From an uncultured Chlorobiaceae bacterium (GTDB lineage: Bacteria; Bacteroidota; Chlorobiia; Chlorobiales; Chlorobiaceae): a DNA stretch of 5,024 nt. The position numbers and the translations under genes are program-made. The stretch's first letter is position 1. Each line of letters starts with the position of its first letter. The notes below the pieces were generated by a model. It was not told the DNA's origin, ran no database searches, and saw only the letters and a list, made by a program, of their open reading frames with translations. The stretch covers positions 1-5,024 of the forward strand of contig CAIVCU010000288.1 of the NCBI GenBank assembly GCA_903904495.1, written 5' to 3'. This document shows positions 1 to 5,024 of the stretch, piece after piece.

Positions 1-266
1 CCTGGTTCTGTTTTTTCAGTTGTGTGTGGTTAGTCGTTGTGTTGTGGTTGGGCCCTAAAAAAAACTTCCGTTTTCTTTAATGAGAATCACCGGATATAAT
101 ATAAATATTATGAAAAAATATACAAAAAAGTAATAAAATATTAGGTGTATTTGTTCTGTATCTTAAAAATTAAAGGGATTTCATCGTGTTTTCATTTTTT
201 GTCAGTGATCCCGCTTCGTCGTAAATTAACGTCTTATATGACCGACATCGTAACGGTATCCATGAC
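1..266. other. Intergenic region upstream of the anti-sigma-like gene; no gene supported
   Basis: No reading frame on either strand here is long enough or protein-like enough to call. The first part (19-52) is almost only G and T on the + strand, with just one A and one C in 34 bases, and ends in the palindrome GGGCCC (50-55). From about 56 to 180 the DNA is very AT-rich and contains a TATAAT hexamer at 95-100. A ten-codon frame (238-270) overlaps the next gene's start by ATGA. It could be a leader peptide but has no ribosome binding site. The region probably carries the promoter and a 5' leader for the gene at 267; this is inferred from position. Confidence 0.6.
95..100 (+). promoter_or_regulatory. 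Candidate -10 element (TATAAT) for the rsbW-like/pgi transcript
   Basis: A perfect TATAAT lies in AT-rich DNA on the same strand as the genes at 267 and 713. At 17-base spacing the upstream hexamer is TTTCTT (72-77), which matches the -35 consensus TTGACA poorly, so the promoter is uncertain. It would give a leader of roughly 160 bases. In DNA this AT-rich such hexamers also occur by chance. Confidence 0.25.
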
Positions 267-674
267 ATGATACGTTCTGAAATTCTGCTTTCCGGAGGCT
301 ACTCGGGATATATTGCGCTGTATGATTTTGTCATCTCTCTCTGTGAGAGGGAGTATTATAGTAATGAGTTTATTGATGCTCTTCAGCTTTCCATCAAAGA
401 GGCTTTTGTTAATGCAGTCAGGCATGGCAACAGTGATCGGGATGATCTGACAGTAACGTGTTCGTTTGAGGTTGCAGCAAACTCTCTTAACGTATCTATC
501 ATGGATTGCGGTAAAGGCTTTAATCCTGATGACTTGGCGAACCCATGTGACTTCCAGGATTTATTGCAAAAATCAGGCAGGGGGGTACATATTATCAGGA
601 GCATTGCCGAAATAATCGGTATTGAGCGTGATACCGATGGATCGACCCTCATGTTGCGTTATATTCCCTATTGA
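267..674 (+). CDS. RsbW/SpoIIAB-like anti-sigma factor kinase (HATPase_c_2, GHKL fold)
   Basis: A 135-residue cytoplasmic protein consisting of one GHKL ATPase domain, the usual size for the RsbW/SpoIIAB family. The N box runs from E45 through N49 to H53-G54-N55 (E-A-F-V-N-A-V-R-H-G-N). The G1 box is D80-C-G-K-G-F, and the glycine-rich G2/lid segment is S103-G-R-G-V-H-I-I. All residues expected for Mg-ATP binding are present, including E45, the likely catalytic base, and N49. Family members bind a sigma factor, or another output protein, and phosphorylate a STAS-domain antagonist (RsbV/SpoIIAA) on serine. Neither partner is encoded in this window, so the target is unknown. The ATG at 267 is chosen because the first beta strand (I-R-S-E-I-L-L) follows directly and an in-frame stop lies at 222-224. 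No Shine-Dalgarno sequence is visible. pgi starts 38 bases after the stop on the same strand, so co-transcription is likely. The fold is clear; the partner and process are not. Confidence 0.85.
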   Translation: MIRSEILLSGGYSGYIALYDFVISLCEREYYSNEFIDALQLSIKEAFVNAVRHGNSDRDDLTVTCSFEVAANSLNVSIMDCGKGFNPDDLANPCDFQDLLQKSGRGVHIIRSIAEIIGIERDTDGSTLMLRYIPY

Positions 675-712
675 GAACTCAACAATCCATTCTATTCTGT
701 GAAATATTATTA

Positions 713-2413
713 ATGAACAACATTATGGATCTATCCCGAAGCGCTGCGTGGAGCGCCCTTGTGTCGCACAAACATGAAATTGATAACATGCATATGAGGG
801 CGCTTTTCCAGGGGGACGGTGACCGTTTTGAGCGGTTTTCGATTGTCTGGGGGGAGCTGTTGCTTGACTATTCGAAAAACAGGATCACTTCACATACCCT
901 GGAGCTGCTTCTGGATCTTGCGCGTGTTGCCGGGCTTGAAAAAATGCGTGGAGAGATGTTTGATGGCCAAGCTATAAATTTCACAGAACACCGTTCAGTG
1001 CTGCATACAGCTCTTCGAAGACCTCCGGGATATTCTCTTGAAATTGATGGTGTTGATATTTCAGAGGAAATTGCTGATGTGCTTCGGCAGATGAAGAGCT
1101 GCTGCGAGGATGTTATATCGGGCAAATGGAAGGGATATACAGGGCGTACAATGACAGATATAGTGAATATCGGTATCGGCGGTTCTGATCTTGGTCCCTG
1201 CATGGTTACCGAAGCGCTCCGACCTTTTGCACAGGGAGGGCTTCAGGTGCATTTTGTGTCCAACATTGATGGAACACATATCAGCGAGACACTGAAAAAA
1301 CTTAATCCGGAAACAACGCTTTTCATCATTGCCTCGAAAACATTTACGACACAAGAGACGCTGACCAATGCGATGACTGCTCGCGATTGGTTTCTGACTC
1401 ATGCACTCGATGAATTGCATATCGCAAAGCATTTTGTTGCAGTTTCAACCAACAGAGAAAAAGTTGTTGCATTCGGTATTGACGAAGCAAACATGTTCCG
1501 CTTCTGGGATTGGGTTGGCGGGCGTTATTCCCTGTGGTCTTCCATTGGACTTTCCATTGCGCTTTTCCTTGGGTTTGACCGTTTTCAGGAGCTGCTCAAC
1601 GGGGCGTATGCCATGGACCGGCATTTTCAGAATGAGCCTCTTGAAAAGAATATTCCTGTTCTTCTTGCTGTGCTTGGTATCTGGTACAATAATTTTTTTG
1701 AAGTTTCATCCCACGCTGTCATTCCCTACGACCAGTATATGCACCGCTTTCCAGCCTATCTCCAGCAGCTTGATATGGAGAGTAACGGCAAGAGGGTCAA
1801 CCGTCAGGGCAGTATGGTTGAGTACGCTACCGGTCCGGTGATATGGGGTGAACCCGGAACAAACTCACAACATGCATTTTTTCAGCTTCTGCACCAGGGA
1901 CCGAACTTTATTCCTGCAGATTTTATAGTGCCGCTTAAGACTCAGAACCCGGTAGGGGAGCATCATGATATACTGCTTGCAAACTGTTTTGCACAGACAG
2001 AAGCTCTCATGAAGGGCAAAGACGAACGAGAGGTCCTGCAGGAACTTGAATTATCCGGCTGTGATCCCGATGAAGTCACGGCACTGCTTCCTCACAAGGT
2101 ATTTCCAGGAAACAGGCCTACGAATACAATTCTTGTCAATGAGCTCAATCCGTTTACTCTCGGCAGCCTTATTGCCATGTATGAGCATAAGGTGTTTGTT
2201 CAGGGAATTATCTGGGAAGTTAACTCATTCGATCAATGGGGTGTCGAGCTCGGAAAACAGCTCGCTAAAACCATTTTCCCTGAAATACAGGGGGGTGAAA
2301 AAGTCCGCACACATGACAGCTCTACCAATGCATTGATCAATGCTTACAGGGAGTACCGCTTAAAAGGAAAACCTCAAGCCAGTCCACAGCTCTCATTCTT
2401 TGACGAGCCATAA
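713..2413 (+). CDS. pgi: Glucose-6-phosphate isomerase
   Basis: Cytoplasmic enzyme that interconverts glucose 6-phosphate and fructose 6-phosphate in glycolysis, gluconeogenesis and glycogen metabolism. From the ATG at 713 it has 566 residues, close to the E. coli-type enzyme (549). Visible motifs in order: the sugar-phosphate site I-G-I-G-G-S-D-L-G (G154-S158 core); the phosphate-binding S208-K-T-F-T-T-Q-E-T; PGI signature 1 at D266-W-V-G-G-R-Y-S; the catalytic glutamate E356 in M-E-S-N-G-K; the ring-opening histidine H387 in G-T-N-S-Q-H; and signature 2, F-D-Q-W-G-V-E-L-G-K, with the active-site lysine K515. All catalytic residues are intact. The open frame extends upstream to a TTG at 671 that overlaps the preceding stop, but that extension is not family-like. 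ATG 713 (M-N-N-I-M-D-L-S) or ATG 725 is a better start; neither has a clear Shine-Dalgarno, so the exact start is uncertain by a few codons. The gene lies 38 bases after the anti-sigma-like gene and ends before a strong terminator. Confidence 0.96.
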   Translation: MNNIMDLSRSAAWSALVSHKHEIDNMHMRALFQGDGDRFERFSIVWGELLLDYSKNRITSHTLELLLDLARVAGLEKMRGEMFDGQAINFTEHRSVLHTALRRPPGYSLEIDGVDISEEIADVLRQMKSCCEDVISGKWKGYTGRTMTDIVNIGIGGSDLGPCMVTEALRPFAQGGLQVHFVSNIDGTHISETLKKLNPETTLFIIASKTFTTQETLTNAMTARDWFLTHALDELHIAKHFVAVSTNREKVVAFGIDEANMFRFWDWVGGRYSLWSSIGLSIALFLGFDRFQELLNGAYAMDRHFQNEPLEKNIPVLLAVLGIWYNNFFEVSSHAVIPYDQYMHRFPAYLQQLDMESNGKRVNRQGSMVEYATGPVIWGEPGTNSQHAFFQLLHQGPNFIPADFIVPLKTQNPVGEHHDILLANCFAQTEALMKGKDEREVLQELELSGCDPDEVTALLPHKVFPGNRPTNTILVNELNPFTLGSLIAMYEHKVFVQGIIWEVNSFDQWGVELGKQLAKTIFPEIQGGEKVRTHDSSTNALINAYREYRLKGKPQASPQLSFFDEP

Positions 2414-2435
2414 TCGACGCGAAGTTATCTACTGA

Positions 2436-2506
2436 AATAACCTTTCCTGTAATAAAAAAGCCGCCTTTTCATGAAGCGGCTTTTTTATTGCAGGAAAGAC
2501 GTTATT
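2436..2506. terminator. Shared bidirectional terminator between pgi and the P-II gene
   Basis: A long inverted repeat between two convergent genes. The core arms 2443-2464 and 2476-2497 (22 bases each) pair with one exception, a T·G position (wobble in the + strand RNA, A·C mismatch in the - strand RNA), around an 11-base loop at 2465-2475. The GC core is GCCGC/GCGGC, flanked by A6/T6 runs, so either transcript has a GC stem followed by a U-run. Pairing continues outward: C2442 with G2498, then, after a 2-base bulge (2499-2500), AATAAC (2436-2441) with GTTATT (2501-2506). The total is about 29 base pairs. It starts 22 bases after the pgi stop and 15 bases after the P-II stop. Confidence 0.93.
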
Positions 2507-2521
2507 CTTAATTTAAATCAA

Positions 2522-2869
2522 TTAATCCTTGTTATACATGGAATCGTCACCACTCTCTCCTGTACGGATGCGATAAGACTCTTCGATAGTCCATACGAAG
2601 ATCTTACCATCACCTACTTCACCGGTATACGCTGATTTCAAAAGACAGGCCACTGTTTTTTGAAGGTTGATGTCGCGAACAACAATCGAAAGCGATAAAC
2701 GAGAGATATAGTCAGTATCATTGGATCCACGGAATACATCTTTCTTCTTCCGTTCATTTCCAACGCCGTATGATTCGGTATAGGAGAAGAAGTCGATATC
2801 AATGGCGTGCAACGCCGCTTTAACTTCCTCAAATTTGGAACGCCTTATAATGGCTTCAATTTTTTTCAT
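2522..2869 (-). CDS. glnK: P-II family nitrogen regulatory protein (GlnK/GlnB type), atypical T-loop
   Basis: A 115-residue trimeric signalling protein that reads 2-oxoglutarate and ATP/ADP. Linked to amt, it is best read as the GlnK type, which binds and closes the ammonium channel when nitrogen is abundant. The N-terminus (M-K-K-I-E-A-I-I-R) is typical. The B-loop T82-G-E-V-G-D-G-K-I-F-V holds the ATP-contacting K89. The C-loop R100-I-R-T-G-E keeps both arginines. The T-loop departs from E. coli: G35-V-G37 is kept, but Gln39 is Glu, Tyr46 is Phe, and the stretch R47-G-S-N-D-T-D-Y54 is one residue shorter, with no tyrosine at the position of E. coli Tyr51. Uridylylation at that residue is therefore impossible. 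The G-V-G-N-E segment resembles, from memory, Bacteroidetes GlnK. The tail is slightly longer than in E. coli (112 residues). The gene follows amt after 75 bases containing a hairpin; no good Shine-Dalgarno precedes the ATG. The family call is firm; glnK versus glnB rests on the amt linkage. Confidence 0.93.
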   Translation of the reverse strand: MKKIEAIIRRSKFEEVKAALHAIDIDFFSYTESYGVGNERKKKDVFRGSNDTDYISRLSLSIVVRDINLQKTVACLLKSAYTGEVGDGKIFVWTIEESYRIRTGESGDDSMYNKD

Positions 2870-2896
2870 GATTACTATGGGTTTAATAAGTTAACT

Positions 2897-2936
2897 GATT
2901 GAAAACAGGGGGGTTAATTGTCCCCTGTTTTCAATC
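2897..2936 (-). promoter_or_regulatory. Perfect 15-bp hairpin in the amt-glnK spacer, no U-tract
   Basis: The arms 2897-2911 (GATTGAAAACAGGGG) and 2922-2936 are exact reverse complements with a 10-base loop (2912-2921). In the - strand transcript it begins 8 bases after the amt stop and ends 27 bases before the P-II start codon. The bases after it (AGTTAACTTATTAAACC) contain no U-run, so it does not look like a standard intrinsic terminator. Inference: it could protect the 3' end of amt mRNA, mark a processing site, or weaken read-through, giving different amounts of the two proteins. An inefficient terminator cannot be excluded. Confidence 0.75.
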
Positions 2937-2944
2937 GACTGTAT

Positions 2945-4432
2945 TTAATGTATGGTATATGCCTCAGCACCGTGTTCAAATACATCCAATCCTCCAACTC
3001 CGGTTTCACCTTCAGGCTCAACACGTAATTTAAATGGATATGGTAATTTATTTATTGTCCACATCAGTATGATCGCAACAAGGAAGGTCGCTGATGTAAT
3101 GATTGCATTTCCAATAAATTGTGCAATGAATACATCCCATCCTCCACCATAGAAGAGTCCTGTTACAGGGGCACTGTTATCAGGGCCTATTGGTGTGGAA
3201 GCCCCGAACTCACCAGTTGCAAAAAGACCGATAGCCCAGGTGCCGAAAATACCACATATACCATGAACAGAAACAGCACCTACAGGATCATCAATACGAA
3301 GATATTCAAGCAGGTAGATGCCTGAAAAAACAAGAATACCAGCAACAAGACCGATAATGATAGCTCCGAAAGGTGAAACCCAATAGCAGGGTGCGGTGAT
3401 TGCAACCAAACCACCCAGCAATCCGTTCACAGAAAAGCTGACGTCAAATTTGCCTTTGAAAGCGCCTACATAAAAAGCGAGGAACATTGCACTGAGTGCA
3501 CCGCCGCAAGCAGCCAGTGTTGTATTTGCAGCCACACGACCAATGCCGATAGCGTCCATAGCTGAAAGGGTGCTGCCCGGGTTGAAGCCATACCATCCGA
3601 ACCACAACAGGAAGGCTCCTGTTACAGCAACCGGAAGGTTGTGTGCTGCTGGCAGGCCACCTCTTTCTTTGTCATCACGAAGGAAGATGCGTCCGATACG
3701 AGGCCCTAAAACAATTGCGCCAGCTAATGAAACCATACCACCTATAGTATGAACAACAGTCGATCCTGCAAAATCACGGAATGGCTGACCTAATTGAGGT
3801 AAAAAATTGCCTTTGCTGCCCATAGTTGCCAGGAATCCGTCAGGTCCCCATGCCCAGTGACCAATGATTGGATAAATAAGAGCTGTAACAACTATACTGT
3901 AAAGGATGTCGCCACGGAAACTGGTACGACCGATCATCGCGCCTGAAGTAATGGTCGAGGCTGTATCGGCAAATGCAAACTGAAATATCCAATGAGCCAA
4001 TAACGCGATACCGGTTGTTCCATAAAGGGGAGGGGCTCCCTGCAGGAAGAACCAGTGCTGACCTATAAAGCCATTACCTTCACTGAACATGAAGGCATAT
4101 CCGATGGCCCAGAATGAGATGCCGCAGATAGCTGTATCCAGCACACACTCTATCAGGACGTTAACGGTTTCCTGTTTTCTTGCGAAACCGGCCTCCAGCA
4201 TGACGAAACCAGCCTGCATTCCAAATACAAGAAACGCAGCAACCAATGTCCAGACTGTGTTAATGGAGTTAACCAGATTCGTTTCCATAGGTGTGTAGGT
4301 GGGTGCCGCAGCCATAGCCGGGATTCCTAAAATACCGGTTAACGTTGACATTGCTAACAGGACCAGGAAAAGTCCGATCATCTTACCTGCAAAAATGGTT
4401 AAACCAAGTTTCCAGTTTTTTTGTTTTGACAT
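2945..4432 (-). CDS. amt: Ammonium transporter (Amt/MEP/Rh family)
   Basis: Inner-membrane trimeric channel for ammonium uptake; 495 residues from the chosen start. A basic, hydrophobic leader (about residues 1-41, ending I-P-A-M-A-A-A-P) looks like a signal peptide, as in E. coli AmtB. About eleven hydrophobic spans follow. Diagnostic residues: the family signature D220-F-A-G-S-T-V-V-H228, giving the structural Asp and the first pore His; the F-Q-F-A-F segment near 150-154, holding a likely pore-gating Phe; F-G-W-Y-G-F-N-P-G-S near 278-287; and the second pore His, H390, in V-H-G-I-C-G. The cytosolic tail contains G-L-D-V-F-E-H-G-A-E-A-Y, the conserved C-terminal region that interacts with P-II. 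The ATG at 4432 is preferred because AGGGAG lies just upstream and the leader then starts in a sensible place. An in-frame ATG at 4495 would add 21 residues rich in Arg, has no ribosome binding site, and would make the leader unusually long. The P-II gene follows downstream. Confidence 0.96.
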   Translation of the reverse strand: MSKQKNWKLGLTIFAGKMIGLFLVLLAMSTLTGILGIPAMAAAPTYTPMETNLVNSINTVWTLVAAFLVFGMQAGFVMLEAGFARKQETVNVLIECVLDTAICGISFWAIGYAFMFSEGNGFIGQHWFFLQGAPPLYGTTGIALLAHWIFQFAFADTASTITSGAMIGRTSFRGDILYSIVVTALIYPIIGHWAWGPDGFLATMGSKGNFLPQLGQPFRDFAGSTVVHTIGGMVSLAGAIVLGPRIGRIFLRDDKERGGLPAAHNLPVAVTGAFLLWFGWYGFNPGSTLSAMDAIGIGRVAANTTLAACGGALSAMFLAFYVGAFKGKFDVSFSVNGLLGGLVAITAPCYWVSPFGAIIIGLVAGILVFSGIYLLEYLRIDDPVGAVSVHGICGIFGTWAIGLFATGEFGASTPIGPDNSAPVTGLFYGGGWDVFIAQFIGNAIITSATFLVAIILMWTINKLPYPFKLRVEPEGETGVGGLDVFEHGAEAYTIH

Positions 4433-4435
4433 GTT

Positions 4436-4441
4436 CTCCCT
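4436..4441 (-). promoter_or_regulatory. amt: Probable ribosome binding site (AGGGAG) deciding the amt start
   Basis: The - strand reads AGGGAG, then AAC, then ATG. The core is purine-rich and complementary to the 16S tail, but the 3-base spacer is shorter than ideal. It still favours ATG 4432 over the in-frame ATG 4495, which is preceded only by A/T-rich sequence. It is the best Shine-Dalgarno-like sequence before any start codon in this window. Confidence 0.5.
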
Positions 4442-4700
4442 GATTCGGGCGAAATAGTCCCCCCTGCCGGGTCTTATTGTTGCTGCTGATTTCATAATTA
4501 ATGATGGTTAATAATTTAAGGGACGGTTAAAAAGTAAGAGATTTTTTTAATAAAAAAAATACATTTAAGTAATATTCTTATGTTTTTAATCTTTTTTCCG
4601 ATAAAAAATATGCCATTTATGTTGAAATCCCGAAAAAAATGAAGTCTTGGCGTGTTTTTTTGGTTTTTGGCCCTTGTTACTATTTCGGAGTGACCATAAC

Positions 4701-4736
4701 AAGAAAAACTCCGCAAAAGTTGTTCTTGCGGAGTTT
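4701..4736 (-). terminator. Intrinsic terminator of purB
   Basis: Perfect 11-bp stem: AAACTCCGCAA at 4706-4716 pairs with TTGCGGAGTTT at 4726-4736, with a 9-base loop at 4717-4725. Read on the - strand, the stem is followed by a U-rich run (TTTTTCTT, 4708-4701). It starts 60 bases after the purB stop codon. It should insulate amt from purB transcription. Confidence 0.9.
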
Positions 4737-4796
4737 GAGCTTCCCGGAGGAAGGGGAGATATATGATGTCCTGAAAAAGAGCTGACAGGACTCTTT

Positions 4797-5024
4797 TCAG
4801 AGGTCGTTGCGCTTAAAGATGGTGTCGACGCTGGTTTTCAGCTTGTTCAGGATGTTTTCAAAGCTGAACAGGTCGGCGACCTCTTCGGGGGTGAAATGTT
4901 TCTTAAGTTCTTCATCATTCAGTACCAGTTCACGAAGGTGGACTTTTGAAGACCAGCTCTCCATAGCGTTCCGCTGTACAAGCAGGTATGCCTCTTCACG
5001 TGTAAGACCTTTTGCTGTAAGGGC
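4797..5024 (-). CDS. purB: Adenylosuccinate lyase, C-terminal 75 residues (gene continues past the window edge)
   Basis: The - strand frame is open from the window edge to a TGA at 4797-4799. It reads A-L-T-A-K-G-L-T-R-E-E-A-Y-L-L-V-Q-R-N-A-M-E near its start and ends V-D-T-I-F-K-R-N-D-L. This matches the C-terminal domain of bacterial adenylosuccinate lyase (B. subtilis PurB type): the G-(L/M)-(S/T)-R-E-E-A-Y...VQR-x-A-M helix, an H-F-T-P-E-E-V-A-D-L-F segment, and a terminal V-D-x-I-F-x-R. The enzyme releases fumarate from SAICAR and from adenylosuccinate in purine synthesis; its active-site residues lie upstream, outside the window. The gene is partial only because of the window edge; nothing suggests a break. 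The TGA overlaps a small inverted repeat and a terminator follows 60 bases on. Confidence 0.9.
   Translation of the reverse strand, partial: ALTAKGLTREEAYLLVQRNAMESWSSKVHLRELVLNDEELKKHFTPEEVADLFSFENILNKLKTSVDTIFKRNDL

Larger units (their letters stand above)
4433..4796. other. Intergenic region upstream of amt: purB terminator and AT-rich leader/promoter region
   Basis: No gene is supported. The right part (4740-4796) is the purB 3' tail with several small inverted repeats, followed in the - direction by a clear terminator at 4701-4736. The left part (about 4500-4670) is very AT-rich, with A- or T-runs at 4542-4548, 4552-4559, 4583-4587, 4592-4597, 4603-4608, 4633-4639, 4655-4661 and 4664-4668. 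The amt promoter should lie here, but I see no convincing -35/-10 pair and no proper sigma-54 site. A 66-codon open frame at 4516-4716 on the - strand reads as low-complexity Lys/Ile/Phe, overlaps the terminator and is not credible. Confidence 0.7.

Noticed and set aside
79..95. Fur-box-like AATGAGAATCA near the candidate -10
   Set aside because: Only one half-site resembles the consensus; the other half does not match and the downstream genes have no iron link.
110..133. Tiny frame ATG...TAA encoding M-K-K-Y-T-K-K
   Set aside because: Seven codons in A-rich DNA with no ribosome binding site; expected by chance.
671..712. Upstream extension of pgi to a TTG start at 671
   Set aside because: It overlaps the previous gene's stop and adds 14 residues with no family resemblance; ATG 713 or 725 gives a normal Pgi N-terminus.
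868..1432. Opposite-strand open frames inside pgi
   Set aside because: They are antisense shadows of a strongly conserved gene; the products are Arg/Ser/Cys-rich and family-less.
2952..4298. Several + strand open frames of 66-69 codons inside amt
   Set aside because: Antisense shadows of amt; no recognisable domains or independent start signals.
4600..4616. Sigma-54-like -24 element (TGGCA) on the - strand before amt
   Set aside because: The required GC doublet of the -12 element is absent: AT stands where GC should be.
4516..4716. 66-codon open frame on the - strand upstream of amt
   Set aside because: Low-complexity Lys/Ile/Phe protein from AT-rich spacer; it overlaps the purB terminator stem and has no ribosome binding site.
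1..5024. Mobile elements, CRISPR arrays, tRNA or rRNA genes
   Set aside because: No direct repeat-spacer pattern, transposase, attachment site or cloverleaf was seen on either strand.

Overview
This 5-kb window looks like ordinary chromosomal DNA from a free-living bacterium, most likely of the Chlorobi/Bacteroidetes group; a green sulfur bacterium is my best guess. The guess rests on recalled protein resemblance (the P-II T-loop reads like Bacteroidetes/Chlorobi GlnK, and the Amt, Pgi and PurB sequences fit), on moderate GC in genes against very AT-rich spacers, and on mostly weak or absent Shine-Dalgarno sequences. I could not run a search, so the taxonomy is an inference.

Layout. Positions 1-266 have no supported gene: a G/T-rich stretch at the left edge, then AT-rich DNA with one good -10-like hexamer. 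On the + strand follow a stand-alone GHKL ATPase of the RsbW/SpoIIAB anti-sigma kinase type (267-674) and, 38 bases later, glucose-6-phosphate isomerase pgi (713-2413). pgi converges on a - strand pair, and a 71-base, almost fully paired inverted repeat (2436-2506) separates them as a shared bidirectional terminator. The - strand pair, in transcription order, is an Amt ammonium channel (2945-4432) and then a P-II signal protein (2522-2869). A perfect 15-bp hairpin without a U-tract lies in the 75-base gap between them. Upstream of amt is a 364-base AT-rich spacer with A/T tracts at roughly helical spacing. It also holds the terminator of the next - strand gene, whose last 75 codons (4797-5024) encode the C-terminus of adenylosuccinate lyase (purB).

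How the genes work together. Amt and P-II form the classical ammonium uptake and sensing module: P-II of the GlnK type plugs the Amt channel when nitrogen is plentiful. Here the order is amt then glnK, the reverse of the common glnK-amtB, and the P-II T-loop has no tyrosine at the usual uridylylation site. Pgi (gluconeogenesis, glycogen and sugar phosphate metabolism) and PurB (purine synthesis) are housekeeping enzymes. The anti-sigma-like ATPase has no visible sigma factor or anti-anti-sigma partner in the window, and its closeness to pgi suggests co-transcription more than shared function.

I found no mobile element, CRISPR array, tRNA, rRNA or convincing new system. The points most worth a second look are the altered P-II T-loop, the amt-glnK intergenic hairpin, the long convergent terminator and the orphan anti-sigma-like ATPase.
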